DNA of 64,000 nucleotides from Aidingimonas lacisalsi. GTDB lineage: Bacteria; Pseudomonadota; Gammaproteobacteria; Pseudomonadales; Halomonadaceae. The position numbers and the translations under genes are program-made. Shown here in pieces: positions 1-10,175 of the stretch. The notes under the pieces were generated by a model. It was not told the origin of the DNA, ran no database searches, and saw only the letters and a program-made list of their open reading frames with translations. The stretch spans positions 558,001 to 622,000 of the forward strand of contig NZ_VRYH01000002.1 of the NCBI RefSeq assembly GCF_008079445.1, read 5' to 3'. Position 1 is the stretch's first letter; each line of letters opens with the position of its first letter.

Positions 1-2
1 CC

Positions 3-1229
3 GAAGCGTTGGGGCTGGCTCTACCGGGTAATGGCACCATGCTGGCCACTCATGCCGACCGCCGTCGGCTGTTCGAAAGTGCAGGGGCACGCATCGTCGA
101 ATTGGCCAGACGCTATTACGAGGGTGACGAAGCACATCTGCTGCCACGGGCGATCGGCTCGAAAGATGCCTTCAAGAATGCCATGACGCTGGATATTGCC
201 ATGGGCGGATCGACCAATACGATTCTCCATTTGCTGGCAGCGGCACAGGAAGGTGACATCGATTTTCGCATGAGCGATATCGATGCCATGTCACGCGAAG
301 TGCCGCAGCTATGCAAGCTGGCGCCCAATACCCAGCAGTATCACATCGAGGACTGTCATCGGGCGGGCGGCATCATGGCTATCCTCGGCGAACTCGACCG
401 CGCCGGCGTGCTCAATACCTCCGTACCCACTGTCTATGGCGACACACTGGGACAGGCGCTCGATGAATGGGACATCATGCGTTCGCCGAGTCCCGAAGTC
501 ATCGAGTTCTATAAGGCCGGGCCGGGCGGCACTCCTACTCAGGAGGCATTTTCGCAGAGTGCCCGCTGGCCGAGTCTCGATGGTGATCGCGCCACAGGGT
601 GCATTCGTGACCTGACCCATGCCTTCTCTCGCGAGGGGGGATTGGCCGTGCTGCATGGCAATATCGCGCTTGATGGGTGCGTGGTCAAAACTGCCGGTGT
701 CGACGAGTCGATTCTGGTGTTCGAAGGGCCGGCTCATGTGGTCGAATCCCAGGACCAGGCCGTGGAGCACATTCTGGCGGGCCAGGTGAACGAAGGCGAT
801 GTCGTCGTCATTCGCTATGAAGGACCGAAGGGCGGACCGGGCATGCAGGAGATGCTGTATCCGACGTCCTATCTGAAATCCAAGGGGTTGGGCAAGGCGT
901 GTGCATTGATGACCGATGGCCGGTTTTCCGGGGGAACGTCGGGACTCTCGATCGGTCATGTGTCACCGGAAGCTGCTGCCGGGGGAGCGATTGGTCTGAT
1001 CGAGACCGGAGATAGCATACGCATCGATATCCCCAATCGGCGTATCGACGTCCAACTCTCTGACGACGCGCTTGCGCGCCGGCGTGAAATAATGGAAGCG
1101 CGTGGTGCCGCTGCCTGGAAACCGGGCATCGAGCGAGTGCGCAAGGTGTCGGGTGCGCTAAGGGCGTATGCGTCGTTGGCCACTTCGGCGGACAAGGGCG
1201 CCGTTCGCGACTTGTCGAAACTCGACTAA
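3..1229 (+). CDS. ilvD: Dihydroxy-acid dehydratase, 3' part
   Basis: This is the C-terminal two thirds (408 residues visible) of dihydroxy-acid dehydratase. The enzyme is a cytoplasmic Fe-S protein that converts 2,3-dihydroxy acids to 2-keto acids in valine, leucine and isoleucine synthesis. The reading frame is open at the left edge, so the start and the N-terminal cluster cysteines lie outside the window. The visible part carries the family motifs [37 protein letters not shown] and [11 protein letters not shown] and ends in [19 protein letters not shown], as in the 616-residue E. coli enzyme. The fit to IlvD is close along its whole length, so the related Edd dehydratase is unlikely. No terminator is obvious in the 125 bases before the next gene. 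Confidence 0.96.
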   Translation, partial: EALGLALPGNGTMLATHADRRRLFESAGARIVELARRYYEGDEAHLLPRAIGSKDAFKNAMTLDIAMGGSTNTILHLLAAAQEGDIDFRMSDIDAMSREVPQLCKLAPNTQQYHIEDCHRAGGIMAILGELDRAGVLNTSVPTVYGDTLGQALDEWDIMRSPSPEVIEFYKAGPGGTPTQEAFSQSARWPSLDGDRATGCIRDLTHAFSREGGLAVLHGNIALDGCVVKTAGVDESILVFEGPAHVVESQDQAVEHILAGQVNEGDVVVIRYEGPKGGPGMQEMLYPTSYLKSKGLGKACALMTDGRFSGGTSGLSIGHVSPEAAAGGAIGLIETGDSIRIDIPNRRIDVQLSDDALARRREIMEARGAAAWKPGIERVRKVSGALRAYASLATSADKGAVRDLSKLD

Positions 1230-1354
1230 GGGCATCGTTGCCAGAGCCAATGCAGCGTTGATGTTGGCCATCTGGCACCACCGTCGTGGAAACCACGTCG
1301 TCCTGGACGGTTAAAGAGACGACGAGATTACATCCGGGATAGTCAAGGATCATC

Positions 1355-2428
1355 ATGAAGGAAGTATTCACTGTAGGCGTGGTCGGTTACGGCTTCGCCA
1401 GCAAGACATTTCACATTCCATTGATTCAAGCGACCGAGGGATTCGAACTGCGAGCCATCGTGTCCAGTGATGCGGCCAGAGTACAGGCGGATCTGCCGGA
1501 CATGGATGTGGAGGCCAAGGCACAGACGCTTTTCGCGCGCCAGGATATCGATCTGGTGGTCATTCCGACGCCCAATGATACGCATTTCCCGTTGGCCAAG
1601 GCGGCCTTGGCGGCCGGCAAGCATGTGGTGCTGGACAAGCCATTCACGGTAACGATGTCCGAGGCCCGGATGCTCAAGCAGCATGCCGATGATGCTGAAC
1701 GGCTGCTGTCGGTGTTTCATAATCGTCGCTGGGACAGCGACTTCCTGACACTACGCGGCGTGCTCCAGGATGGAACGCTGGGGCGGGTGACCAATATCGA
1801 GTCCCGTTTCGACCGTTTCCGTCCCGATGTGCGGGATCGCTGGCGTGAACAACCCAAACCCGGAGGCGGCATCTGGTACGACCTGGGGCCGCATCTGCTG
1901 GATCAGGCCCGCGAGTTGTTCGGTATGCCGCGTTCCATTCTGCTCGATCTCGGCGTGCGTCGCGAGGGTGCGAAGGTCGATGATGATTTCCTCGCGCTGC
2001 TTGATTACGAAGGCATGCGCGTGTCGTTACAGGCCAGTACGCTGGTGGCTGAGCCTACGCCACGCTTCGCCGTGCACGGCACGCATGGCAGCTATGTCAA
2101 GTACGGTCTGGATCCGCAGGAAGATAGGCTCAAGGACGGCGAGGCACCGGCACCCCAATGGGGCGTCGATAATCGCGATGGCACCTTGACCGTGAGCGAG
2201 AACGGCGCCGAACTCGAGGTGCGTACTCACCCGACGATTCCCGGCGATTATCTGGCTTATTATCAAGGAATAGTGGCCGCTTTGCGTGGCGAGGCCGACG
2301 TCCCGGTGCCCGTGGATGAGGCCCTGGATGTCATGGTACTGATCGAGGCCGGCCTGGATAGCTATCGTCAAGGGCGTTGGGTGCGCTTGAAAGAAGGTAA
2401 CAGCCATCGACGCTCCGCCAAGGGATAG
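1355..2428 (+). CDS. Gfo/Idh/MocA family NAD(P)-dependent oxidoreductase
   Basis: This 357-residue cytoplasmic oxidoreductase resembles E. coli YdgJ. The N-terminal Rossmann fold begins at residue 6 with VGVVGYGFASKTFHIP. The family lysine motif appears as VVLDKPFTV near residue 93, and the C-terminal half has GGGIWYDLGPHLLDQA, whose Asp and His belong to the usual catalytic region. Length is normal for the family. It is transcribed away from ilvD and converges on nudE with 24 bases between them. The substrate, presumably a sugar or polyol derivative, cannot be read from the sequence. The family call is firm and the exact reaction is unknown. Confidence 0.88.
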   Translation: MKEVFTVGVVGYGFASKTFHIPLIQATEGFELRAIVSSDAARVQADLPDMDVEAKAQTLFARQDIDLVVIPTPNDTHFPLAKAALAAGKHVVLDKPFTVTMSEARMLKQHADDAERLLSVFHNRRWDSDFLTLRGVLQDGTLGRVTNIESRFDRFRPDVRDRWREQPKPGGGIWYDLGPHLLDQARELFGMPRSILLDLGVRREGAKVDDDFLALLDYEGMRVSLQASTLVAEPTPRFAVHGTHGSYVKYGLDPQEDRLKDGEAPAPQWGVDNRDGTLTVSENGAELEVRTHPTIPGDYLAYYQGIVAALRGEADVPVPVDEALDVMVLIEAGLDSYRQGRWVRLKEGNSHRRSAKG

Positions 2429-2452
2429 CGGATTCGTCGACGCGATGCCTGG

Positions 2453-3031
2453 TCACCAGAGCGAGAGTCGTTGATACTCATCGCGCAGTTTGTCACGCGC
2501 GATGTAGAGCGCGGCGATGGCTCTGGCCTCATGGAAGTCGTTGCGTGCCAACAGGGCAGGGAGGTCGTCGATGGCATGCGTCTCGACGATCAATGATTCC
2601 GGCTCGTCGCCCGGGAGCCGTTGTTCGTACAGCTCGCTGGCCAGCATCACCTGCATGCGATGCCGCATGTAGTTGGGTGCCAACGAGAGTTCGACCAGCG
2701 GTTCGATGTTGTGAGCGCCGAAACCGCACTCCTCCATGAGCTCGCGGTTGGCGGCGCCGACGATATCCTCGCCTGGGTCGACCAGTCCTTTGGGCAGGGT
2801 GAGCACATAGTCATCGAAGCCGGCGGCGTATTCCCTGATCAGGAGGACATGCTCCGGATCGGGCATGGCGACAATCATTACCGCACCGTGATCGCTTCCC
2901 ATCAGCCGCTCGAATGTGCGCTCGGCGCCGTTGGAGAAACGAAGTTCCAGCTCTTCGATGGCGAACAGGCGGCTTCTGGCGACCTCCCGTTGAGCCAGTA
3001 TGCGCGGTTTGTCGTGGGATGAGTGCCCCAT
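2453..3031 (-). CDS. nudE: ADP compounds hydrolase NudE
   Basis: This 192-residue Nudix hydrolase is predicted to split ADP-ribose, NADH and diadenosine polyphosphates in the cytoplasm. The Nudix box runs from GLVDPGEDIVGAAN into RELMEECGFG at about residues 81-104, with the conserved Gly, Arg-Glu and Glu-Glu residues present. The neighbourhood supports NudE: in E. coli nudE lies beside yrfG, hslR, hslO and pckA, and here the same genes follow on the other strand in that order, without igaA. It is divergent from yrfG, so the 83-base gap must hold both promoters. A TACAAT at 3073-3078 is a plausible -10 for the yrfG side. Confidence 0.92.
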   Translation of the reverse strand: MGHSSHDKPRILAQREVARSRLFAIEELELRFSNGAERTFERLMGSDHGAVMIVAMPDPEHVLLIREYAAGFDDYVLTLPKGLVDPGEDIVGAANRELMEECGFGAHNIEPLVELSLAPNYMRHRMQVMLASELYEQRLPGDEPESLIVETHAIDDLPALLARNDFHEARAIAALYIARDKLRDEYQRLSLW

Positions 3032-3114
3032 GCAGCCTCCTGCAGCTTATGTCGTCGGATCATTCGATCCCGTACAATAGCATGTCATCGACCTTTACTG
3101 TGGAGCTTGGGCCA

Positions 3115-3780
3115 ATGATCGATTGGCGAGCGATCGATACCGTACTGTTGGATATGGACGGTACCCTGCTGGATTTGCATTTCGACAGCCATTTCTGGCT
3201 TGAACACTTGCCACGTCGCTATGTCGAACTGCATCGTCTCGACGATTCGACCCAGCATGAAATTCGTGCGCGCATCATACGCGAGCAAGGCACGCTGAAC
3301 TGGTACAGCTTGGCCTATTGGAGCCGGGAACTGGGTATCGACGTCGTCGCGCTGAAGCGTGAAGTTCAGCACTTGATTGGACTGCGGAGTGATGCACTGG
3401 ATTTCCTGCAATGGCTCAAGCGTTCCCACCCACGTGTCGTGTTGGCGACCAATGCGGATCGCGAGAGCCTGGCATTGAAATTGCCGCTGACCGGTCTCGA
3501 GGATTATTTGGATGCCATCGTCTCCTCGGCGGATGTCGGCACTCCCAAAGAGGCGCCTGAGTTCTGGTTCGCGTTGCAGGAAGTCGAGCGTTTCGATCCG
3601 CAGCGTACCCTGTTCATCGATGACAACCCGGCGGTGCTGGAAAGCGCCCGCGAATATGGTATCCGCTATCTGCTCGGTATCAAGCAGCCCGATAGCCAGC
3701 GCCCCGAGCGTGAATTGGAGGAGTTCATCGCGCTCGATCATTTCGCCAGCATCCTGCCGGGGGAGCATCCACCGGTGTAA
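3115..3780 (+). CDS. yrfG: GMP/IMP nucleotidase YrfG (HAD family)
   Basis: This 221-residue HAD-superfamily phosphatase matches E. coli YrfG (222 residues), which dephosphorylates purine mononucleotides. HAD motif I is LLDMDGTLLD (nucleophile Asp in DMD), the Thr/Ser motif is VLATNADRES, and motif IV is LFIDDNPAVLE. The frame is open for another 67 codons upstream. I chose the ATG at 3115 because it gives family length, aligns with the MIDWRAIDTVLLDMDG start and has GGAG ten bases upstream. A second in-frame ATG at 3082 is possible. It is followed after 36 bases by hslR, as in enterics. Confidence 0.92.
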   Translation: MIDWRAIDTVLLDMDGTLLDLHFDSHFWLEHLPRRYVELHRLDDSTQHEIRARIIREQGTLNWYSLAYWSRELGIDVVALKREVQHLIGLRSDALDFLQWLKRSHPRVVLATNADRESLALKLPLTGLEDYLDAIVSSADVGTPKEAPEFWFALQEVERFDPQRTLFIDDNPAVLESAREYGIRYLLGIKQPDSQRPERELEEFIALDHFASILPGEHPPV

Positions 3781-3816
3781 CGCCATTTTTCACTCGGGAT
3801 ATTCATCGAGGTAAAC

Positions 3817-4221
3817 ATGGAGACAGTCAGGCTCGACAAGTGGCTGTGGGCCGCGCGCTTCTTCAAGACCCGCCAAGTCGCCAAGAAAGCTATCGAAGGC
3901 GGCAAGGTTCACTACAATGGGGCGCGTGCCAAGACCAGCAAGAATGTCGAAGTCGGTGCCTTGATCAAGGTGCCCCAGGGGTGGGACACCTGGGAAGTCG
4001 AGGTGCTGGCGCTCTCTGGGCAGCGCCGTGGTGCCCCCCAAGCTCGCGAGTTGTATCGCGAAACCCAACGTAGCGCGACAAATCGCCAACGCGAGGCGGA
4101 AAACCGCCGGCTCGCCAATCAGGCAATGCAGCATCCATTGAAGCGCCCGGATCGCAAGCAGCGACGTGAAATCAAGCAATTCATGCGCGGTGGCGGCATG
4201 GATAGCGGTGGTGAAGAGTGA
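3817..4221 (+). CDS. hslR: Ribosome-associated heat shock protein Hsp15
   Basis: This 134-residue basic protein has an N-terminal S4 RNA-binding domain: [16 protein letters not shown], then [14 protein letters not shown] at about residues 4-35. The C-terminal tail is rich in Arg, Lys and Gln. The family binds 50S subunits that carry a stalled nascent chain and helps to recycle them. Length equals the E. coli protein (133 residues). The stop codon overlaps the possible GTG start of hslO, and the two genes form the conserved hslR-hslO heat-shock pair. I saw no clear sigma-32 promoter. Confidence 0.95.
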   Translation: METVRLDKWLWAARFFKTRQVAKKAIEGGKVHYNGARAKTSKNVEVGALIKVPQGWDTWEVEVLALSGQRRGAPQARELYRETQRSATNRQREAENRRLANQAMQHPLKRPDRKQRREIKQFMRGGGMDSGGEE

Positions 4222-4226
4222 GAACC

Positions 4227-5105
4227 ATGACGGATCAGATTCAACGTTTTCTTTTCGATAACACGGATGTGCGCGGCGAACTCGTGACTTTGGAGTCTGC
4301 CTACAAGGAAGTCCTGACAAGGCAGGCGCACCCGGAGCCCGTTACCCGGCTGTTGGGCGAGTTGCTGGCGGCAGTGGCCTTGCTGACGGAAACCGTCAAG
4401 CTTGATGGCACCCTGAGCATCGAAGTCAGAGGTCAGGGAGCGCTATCGTTGCTCATGGCGGAGTCCAATCCCGGTGGTGAACTACGCGCTATCGCGCGGC
4501 TTGCCGATGAACAGGCCCTGCCTGCCGACAATACCGACTTTCGCCATCTGGTCGGCGACGGCCAGATCGTCATCACTCTCGACCCCCGTGAAGGCAATCG
4601 CTATCAGGGCATCGTGGCGTTGGATGCCGATACCCTGGCCGGTTGCCTCGAAGCGTATTTCGCTCGCTCCGAACAGTTACCGACCCGTTTGTGGCTGGCG
4701 GCCGATGGCCAAATGGCGGGTGGCTTGCTGTTGCAACGGCTGCCACATGACGAGCGTTATCAACAGGATGCCGATGCCTGGAATCGATGCGTCAAGTTGG
4801 CGGAGACGCTGAGCGATGAGGAGTTGCTGACGCTGGAGCAGCGTGAGTTGCTCTTCCGGCTCTATCACGAGGAAACGACTCGTGTCTTTGACCCCAAACC
4901 GCTCCGTTTCGGCTGTACCTGTTCGCGTGAACGCATTGCGTCTGCCTTGCTTGGCCTGGGGGCCGAGGAACTGCGCGATATCCTTGAAGAACAGCGGGCC
5001 ATAGAGACCCAGTGCCATTTCTGTCACACCGCTTACCACTTCAGCGCGGCCGAGATCGAGTCGCTCATCGAGTCACCGGATTCGCCGTCCCCGACGATTC
5101 ATTGA
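4227..5105 (+). CDS. hslO: Redox-regulated molecular chaperone Hsp33
   Basis: This 292-residue holdase chaperone is activated by oxidative stress. The N-terminal substrate-binding region contains [10 protein letters not shown] and [11 protein letters not shown]. The C-terminal redox switch has the four zinc cysteines as CTC ([12 protein letters not shown], near residue 230) and CHFC (near residue 262), the standard CxC/CxxC arrangement. A GTG at 4218 would add three residues. I prefer the ATG at 4227 because GAGTGAG lies just upstream and the protein then starts [12 protein letters not shown]. It follows hslR immediately. The 272 bases after it form the pckA leader. Confidence 0.95.
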   Translation: MTDQIQRFLFDNTDVRGELVTLESAYKEVLTRQAHPEPVTRLLGELLAAVALLTETVKLDGTLSIEVRGQGALSLLMAESNPGGELRAIARLADEQALPADNTDFRHLVGDGQIVITLDPREGNRYQGIVALDADTLAGCLEAYFARSEQLPTRLWLAADGQMAGGLLLQRLPHDERYQQDADAWNRCVKLAETLSDEELLTLEQRELLFRLYHEETTRVFDPKPLRFGCTCSRERIASALLGLGAEELRDILEEQRAIETQCHFCHTAYHFSAAEIESLIESPDSPSPTIH

Positions 5106-5136
5106 TGACGCCATTCGTCGCCAAATGATTCCATGT

Positions 5137-5151
5137 AGTAGTAAAACTACA
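5137..5151. promoter_or_regulatory. HexR-like operator upstream of pckA
   Basis: The 15-mer AGTAGTAAAACTACA has perfect GTAGT/ACTAC arms around AAA. It matches the published HexR palindrome, TGTARTNNNAYTACA, at every fixed position except the first. HexR is an RpiR-family regulator that senses 2-keto-3-deoxy-6-phosphogluconate and controls sugar catabolism and gluconeogenesis in gammaproteobacteria. The site lies 227 bases upstream of pckA, a gluconeogenic gene, which is a sensible target. The match is seen directly; binding is inferred. Confidence 0.6.
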
Positions 5152-5203
5152 AGAAAATCGGTGAATTACGGCGTTTCCCCCTGCTATTCTTTTTGTAATA
5201 ATG

Positions 5204-5224
5204 TCGGCCCCAGACAGGGGCCGA
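5204..5224 (+). other. Perfect 8-bp hairpin in the pckA leader
   Basis: TCGGCCCC and GGGGCCGA pair perfectly around the loop AGACA. There is no T-run after it, so it is not a standard intrinsic terminator. It lies about 150 bases before the pckA start and would sit in the 5' untranslated RNA if transcription begins near 5190-5200. It could stabilise the leader or trim hslO read-through. Confidence 0.45.
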
Positions 5225-5377
5225 GTCGTATCCGCCAAGACAACAGAAGTGAGTTCACTCACCCGCGGCTCGGCCTGCAATCCATGGAGTGTGTCGTACC
5301 AGCATCGCTGTCGCGTTGCTTGGACGACGATCTACGGGCTAACGAGAGAATCGGCCGCAAGGCCTTAGGACACCGAC

Positions 5378-6952
5378 ATGACTACGACTCAACCGGCAGT
5401 TGCCGATACCGGCGCCGCCCCATGCTTCACCAATCTCACCCAGGCAGAACTGATCGAACATGCCGTGCTGCGCGGCGAAGGCCGCCTGGCCTCCAACGGG
5501 GCGCTCGTGGTGAAAACAGGCAGGCGTACGGGGCGCTCCACCGCAGATCGCTTCATTGTCGATGAACCTACGACCAGTGGCAGCATCGATTGGGGCAGCG
5601 TCAATCGCCCCTTCGATGCCGACAGGTTCGATGCCTTGTGGTCACGAGTCGATGCCTATCTGGAGGCACGCGATCGTTTCGTTTCCGAGCTGCATGTCGG
5701 AGCGGATCCGACTCACTATCTGCCGATTCGTGTCACGACGGAAATGGCCTGGCACAATCTCTTCGGGCGCACCATGTTCGTGCGTCCCAGTGTCTACAAC
5801 AGCGCACGCAACGACGAGTGGCGGATACTCAACGCGCCACATTTCGTTTGCGATCCCGAACGGGATGGCACGCACTCGGAAGCGGCTGTGATCATCGACT
5901 TTGCCGGCCGCCGAGTCCTGCTTGCCGGATTGCACTATGCCGGCGAGATGAAAAAGGCCATGTTCTCGGTACAGAACTTCCTGCTGCCGGACGTCGATGT
6001 GCTTCCCATGCACTGCAGTGCCAATGTCGGTGAAGATGGCGAAACCACGTTGTTCTTTGGGCTCTCCGGGACCGGCAAGACGACGCTGTCCGCCGACCCG
6101 GCGCGTTACCTGATCGGTGATGATGAACATGGATGGGGAGAAGGCACCGTCTTCAACATCGAGGGAGGCTGCTATGCCAAATGCATCGATCTGTCGGAAA
6201 AGAATGAGCCGGTGATCTGGAACGCCATTCGTTTCGGTGCGGTGCTCGAGAATGTGGTACTCGATGATCGCCGGGAGCCGGACTATGCCGATGGCAGCCT
6301 GACTCAGAATTCGCGTGCGGCTTATCCCCTGGAGCATGTCGACAAGCGCGTACTGGAAAACCGTGCCGGTGAGCCCAATGCGATCATTTTCCTGACCTGC
6401 GACATGAACGGCGTGCTGCCCCCAGTGTCGGTGCTGTCCAAGGAGGCGGCAGCTTATCATTTTCTCTCCGGCTACACCGCCAAGGTCGGGTCGACGGAAA
6501 TGGGGGCTTCCAGCGGCCTGGAAGCTACCTTCTCGACCTGCTTCGGCGCTCCCTTCTTTCCGCGGCCCGCCAGCGAATACGCTGACTTGCTGATCAAGCG
6601 TGTAACGGCCTATGGATCTCGGGTCTATCTGGTCAACACCGGCTGGACGGGCGGTGCCTATGGCGAAGGTGGGTCACGTTTTTCGATTCCCACTACCCGG
6701 GCGATCATCAGTGCCATTCAGTCCGGTGTGCTGCGTGATGTGGAAACTCGGCGTATCGATGGTCTCAATCTCGACGTGCCCGTCGCCGTTCCCGGTGTCG
6801 ATTCCAGCTTGCTGGACCCCCGCCAGACCTGGGAGGACAGGCTGGCCTACGATCGGCAGATGCAGTCGCTGGTGGCCAAGTTCGTCGACAACTTCAAGAA
6901 ATTCTCCGGCGTCGATCCGGCCATCGTTGCAGCGGGACCGAGACTCAACTGA
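5378..6952 (+). CDS. pckA: Phosphoenolpyruvate carboxykinase (ATP)
   Basis: This 524-residue cytoplasmic enzyme converts oxaloacetate and ATP to phosphoenolpyruvate, the entry step of gluconeogenesis. The kinase P-loop [13 protein letters not shown] is at about residues 228-240. The substrate-binding TGRRTGRST is near the N-terminus and the metal site appears in [20 protein letters not shown]. Length fits the ATP-type family (about 510-540 residues). The ATG follows a long leader holding a HexR-like box and a strong hairpin, so expression probably answers to carbon supply. Its place after hslO is the same as in E. coli. Confidence 0.97.
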   Translation: MTTTQPAVADTGAAPCFTNLTQAELIEHAVLRGEGRLASNGALVVKTGRRTGRSTADRFIVDEPTTSGSIDWGSVNRPFDADRFDALWSRVDAYLEARDRFVSELHVGADPTHYLPIRVTTEMAWHNLFGRTMFVRPSVYNSARNDEWRILNAPHFVCDPERDGTHSEAAVIIDFAGRRVLLAGLHYAGEMKKAMFSVQNFLLPDVDVLPMHCSANVGEDGETTLFFGLSGTGKTTLSADPARYLIGDDEHGWGEGTVFNIEGGCYAKCIDLSEKNEPVIWNAIRFGAVLENVVLDDRREPDYADGSLTQNSRAAYPLEHVDKRVLENRAGEPNAIIFLTCDMNGVLPPVSVLSKEAAAYHFLSGYTAKVGSTEMGASSGLEATFSTCFGAPFFPRPASEYADLLIKRVTAYGSRVYLVNTGWTGGAYGEGGSRFSIPTTRAIISAIQSGVLRDVETRRIDGLNLDVPVAVPGVDSSLLDPRQTWEDRLAYDRQMQSLVAKFVDNFKKFSGVDPAIVAAGPRLN

Positions 6953-7044
6953 CAGCGCCGAGAACTGGAGTGCGCCAGTGCGGTCCAAACAAGAACGGCA
7001 TGACGAACGGGTTCCTATGCCGCTGGCGTATGGAGGTGGTTGGC

Positions 7045-7545
7045 ATGAAACGACGCTATTTTCTGAGTCTGCTTGGGGTCGGTGGGGTGATTGGCGTGCT
7101 GCCGAGCATGGTCAGCGCGCGCCCGAAGCCGGATGTGGAGCGGGCCAGTAATATCGAAGTGCTGGAGTTATCGGAAGAGGAATGGCGTGAGCGTCTGGAC
7201 GAAAAGCAGTATCGCATCCTGCGTGACAATGGGACCGAACCAGCGTCTTCCAGCGAACTCAACCAGGAAACCCGAGAGGGCGAATATCGCTGCGCCGGTT
7301 GCGATCTGCCCCTGTTCACCAGCGCCATGAAATACGACTCCGGCACCGGCTGGCCGAGCTTCTTCGATCATATCCATGGCCACCTGTTGACCGAAGCGGA
7401 CTACAAGATGATCTGGCCGCGTACCGAATATCACTGCGCCCGCTGCGGTGGTCACCAGGGGCATGTGTTCGACGATGGCCCTGAGCCGACAGGGCTGCGT
7501 TGGTGCAATAACGGGCTGGCGCTGACGTTCGTGCCGGCAGCATAG
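7045..7545 (+). CDS. msrB: Peptide-methionine (R)-S-oxide reductase, exported MsrB
   Basis: This 166-residue protein has an MsrB domain that reduces methionine-R-sulfoxide in proteins. The zinc cysteines are in CAGC and CARC, the substrate motif is SGTGWPSFF, and the catalytic Cys is in RWCNNGLAL near the C-terminus. The N-terminus MKRRYFLSLLGVGG, followed by a hydrophobic stretch and VSA before RPKP, is a signal peptide with a twin-arginine look, so a periplasmic location is likely. The start at 7045 is chosen because GGAGGT lies seven bases upstream. Longer in-frame starts would hide the signal peptide. Confidence 0.92.
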   Translation: MKRRYFLSLLGVGGVIGVLPSMVSARPKPDVERASNIEVLELSEEEWRERLDEKQYRILRDNGTEPASSSELNQETREGEYRCAGCDLPLFTSAMKYDSGTGWPSFFDHIHGHLLTEADYKMIWPRTEYHCARCGGHQGHVFDDGPEPTGLRWCNNGLALTFVPAA

Positions 7546-7647
7546 CGCTGGGCAACGGCAGTCGCCCTGCCACTCGTAGCTCGTGGCTCGCCGCGCCATT
7601 TGTGATACCTTGTCGCGATCTTATGTCGGTCTAACGTCAAGGATTTC

Positions 7648-9999
7648 ATGGACGCACACGCCCAAATTACCGCTCGCCTCGCTGCAGAACTCGAGGTTCG
7701 TCCCCAGCAAGTGAACGCCACGGTAGCATTGCTCGATGACGGTGCTACCGTGCCTTTCATCTCCCGCTACCGTAAGGAAGTGACCGGTGGTCTCGATGAT
7801 ACGCAACTACGCCGGCTCGAAGAGCGGTTGCGCTATCTCCGCGAACTCGAAGAGCGCCGTGCGATGGTCATTGCCACCATCGACGAGCAGGGCAAGCTGA
7901 CCGAATCGCTGGCGGCGCAATTACGTGAGGCCGATACCAAGCAGCGTCTGGAGGATCTGTATCGTCCCTACAAGAAGAAGCGTCGCACCAAAGCCCAGAT
8001 TGCTCGTGAAGCAGGGCTGGAGCCGTTGGCTGACGCACTGCTGACTGACCCGGGGCTCGATCCTGAGAGCGAAGCCGAGCAGTACTTGCGTGCTGCAGAG
8101 GGCGACACTCCGGCCATCGACGATGCCAAGGCAGCGCTCGATGGTGCCAAGCAGATTCTCATGGAACGGTTTGCCGAAGATGCCGAATTGGTCGGCCGCT
8201 TGCGCGAACGGCTCTGGCAAGAGGGCGAGCTCAGGTCACGCGTCACCGACGGCAAACAGCAGGAAGGCGCCAAGTTCGCCGACTATTTCGAGCACGACGA
8301 ACGACTGGCACGCGTTCCCTCTCATCGGGCGCTGGCGATGTTCCGTGGGCGTAACGAAGGCGTACTGGCACTGAGCTTGAGACTGCCGGGCGAGGATGAG
8401 GCGCCAATGCATCCGATGGAGTCGGCCATCGCCAAGCATTTCGGGATTCACGATGCAGGCCGCCCCGCTGATCGCTGGCTCGCCGAAGTCGTGCGCTGGT
8501 CCTGGCGGGTCAAGCTCTATACTCACCTGGAGACCGAATTGATGGCTCGGCTGCGCGAGCGTGCCGAAACCGAAGCCATCGGCGTCTTCGCCGCCAATCT
8601 GAAGGACCTTTTGCTGGCCGCTCCCGCCGGCGCCAAACCGACCCTGGCCATCGATCCCGGTCTGCGCACCGGCTGCAAGGTAGTGGTGATCGATGCGACC
8701 GGTCAGTTCCTGGATCATGACACCATATACCCGCATGCGCCCCAGAAACGCTGGGACGATGCGCTGGGCGTGCTGGCCAGACTGGTCGAGACGCACGCGG
8801 TCGAATTGATCGCGGTGGGTAACGGCACGGCGAGTCGGGAAACCGACAAGCTGGCCGGCGAGCTGGTCAAAGCACTGTCCGGCAAACGGCGGCTATCCAA
8901 GGTCATGGTCAGCGAGGCGGGCGCCTCCGTCTATTCGGCGTCGGAGTATGCCGCGCGTGAATTTCCCGATCTCGATGTGACGTTGCGTGGCGCGGTATCC
9001 ATCGCTCGCCGTCTGCAGGATCCGCTGGCCGAGCTGGTCAAGATCGAACCCAAGTCGATCGGCGTTGGCCAGTATCAGCATGACGTCTCCCAGTTGCAGC
9101 TTTCCAAGAGTCTGGAAACGGTCATCGAGGATTGTGTCAACGCGGTAGGTGTCGATCTCAATACGGCATCGCCGGCATTGCTGTCACGTGTCGCGGGGCT
9201 GAATCCGGGCCTGGCGGACAACATCGTGGCGCGTCGTAACAGCGAAGGGCCGTTCAACAATCGGCGGGCGTTGCTTGAGGTCAGCCGGTTGGGGCCGCGG
9301 ACCTACGAGCAGTGTGCGGGCTTCCTGCGCATCATGAACGGTGGCAATCCGCTCGATGCCAGTGCCGTACACCCTGAAGCCTATCCCGTCGTCGAGCGGA
9401 TCGCCGCACGCAGTGAACGTGATCTTGCCAGCTTGATCGGGGATAGCGGCACACTCAAGGCGCTGGATCCAGCGGATTTCGCCGATGATCGCTTCGGTGT
9501 CCCCACGATCAAGGATATCCTCGCGGAGCTCGACAAACCGGGGCGCGACCCCCGTCCGGCCTTTCAGGCGGCTGAATTCCGCGAAGGCGTGGAGGACATC
9601 AAGGACCTCGAACCCTCGATGATCCTGGAAGGGTCGGTCACGAACGTGACGCACTTCGGCGCCTTCGTCGATATCGGTGTCCATCAGGATGGGCTGGTAC
9701 ATATCTCGGCGCTGTCGGACAGCTTCGTCAAGGACCCGCGAACCGTGGTCAAGGCCGGCGATATCGTCAAGGTCAAGGTGATGAACGTGGACCGGGAGCG
9801 GTCTCGCATCGGCCTTTCCATGCGCCTGACCGACGACCCCGATGCAGAACGTTCCGGCGCTAGCCAACGGGCGGAACGACACGACACGGGAGCTCGCAAG
9901 GCGCGTTCCAAATCCGGCAAGGGGGAGCAGCGTCAGCAGGATGACAAGCCTATGGGGGCACTCGGTGAAGCCTTGAAGCAGGCTCGTAAGGGGAAATGA
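7648..9999 (+). CDS. tex: Transcription accessory protein Tex
   Basis: This 783-residue cytoplasmic nucleic-acid-binding protein matches Tex/YhgF end to end. The N-terminal helical region contains [17 protein letters not shown] YqgF-like RNase-H fold contains [18 protein letters not shown]. Helix-hairpin-helix segments include [21 protein letters not shown]-terminal S1 RNA-binding domain at about residues 655-725 includes [20 protein letters not shown]. The last 60 residues are a basic, disordered tail. The gene stands alone, with about 100 bases before it and the gshA promoter after it. The exact cellular role of Tex is unsettled. Confidence 0.96.
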   Translation: MDAHAQITARLAAELEVRPQQVNATVALLDDGATVPFISRYRKEVTGGLDDTQLRRLEERLRYLRELEERRAMVIATIDEQGKLTESLAAQLREADTKQRLEDLYRPYKKKRRTKAQIAREAGLEPLADALLTDPGLDPESEAEQYLRAAEGDTPAIDDAKAALDGAKQILMERFAEDAELVGRLRERLWQEGELRSRVTDGKQQEGAKFADYFEHDERLARVPSHRALAMFRGRNEGVLALSLRLPGEDEAPMHPMESAIAKHFGIHDAGRPADRWLAEVVRWSWRVKLYTHLETELMARLRERAETEAIGVFAANLKDLLLAAPAGAKPTLAIDPGLRTGCKVVVIDATGQFLDHDTIYPHAPQKRWDDALGVLARLVETHAVELIAVGNGTASRETDKLAGELVKALSGKRRLSKVMVSEAGASVYSASEYAAREFPDLDVTLRGAVSIARRLQDPLAELVKIEPKSIGVGQYQHDVSQLQLSKSLETVIEDCVNAVGVDLNTASPALLSRVAGLNPGLADNIVARRNSEGPFNNRRALLEVSRLGPRTYEQCAGFLRIMNGGNPLDASAVHPEAYPVVERIAARSERDLASLIGDSGTLKALDPADFADDRFGVPTIKDILAELDKPGRDPRPAFQAAEFREGVEDIKDLEPSMILEGSVTNVTHFGAFVDIGVHQDGLVHISALSDSFVKDPRTVVKAGDIVKVKVMNVDRERSRIGLSMRLTDDPDAERSGASQRAERHDTGARKARSKSGKGEQRQQDDKPMGALGEALKQARKGK

Positions 10000-10058
10000 C
10001 GGTGACGAGCAACGGCAGCAATCTGGCAGTGACCTGCTCGGAGCTCGCCGCTTATACC

Positions 10059-10086
10059 TTGAAACCCCGGTCATAAGCACCATAAT
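10059..10086 (+). promoter_or_regulatory. Sigma-70-type promoter of gshA
   Basis: TTGAAA (10059-10064) and CATAAT (10081-10086) are separated by 16 bases. Each hexamer differs from consensus at one position. Transcription would begin near 10093, about 80 bases before the likely gshA start. Confidence 0.6.
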
Positions 10087-10175
10087 CTGACCACATTCGC
10101 GCCAGCGCCTTGCGCTCGCTAATCAAGATCGAGACGCCGCACCAGTGGCTGTCTCCACGACATGGGGTGTTGACC

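Noticed and set aside
309-959. 216-codon minus-strand ORF over ilvD
   Set aside because: It is a shadow of the strongly conserved IlvD frame, as are the other long antisense ORFs over pckA, tex, ptsP and mqo.
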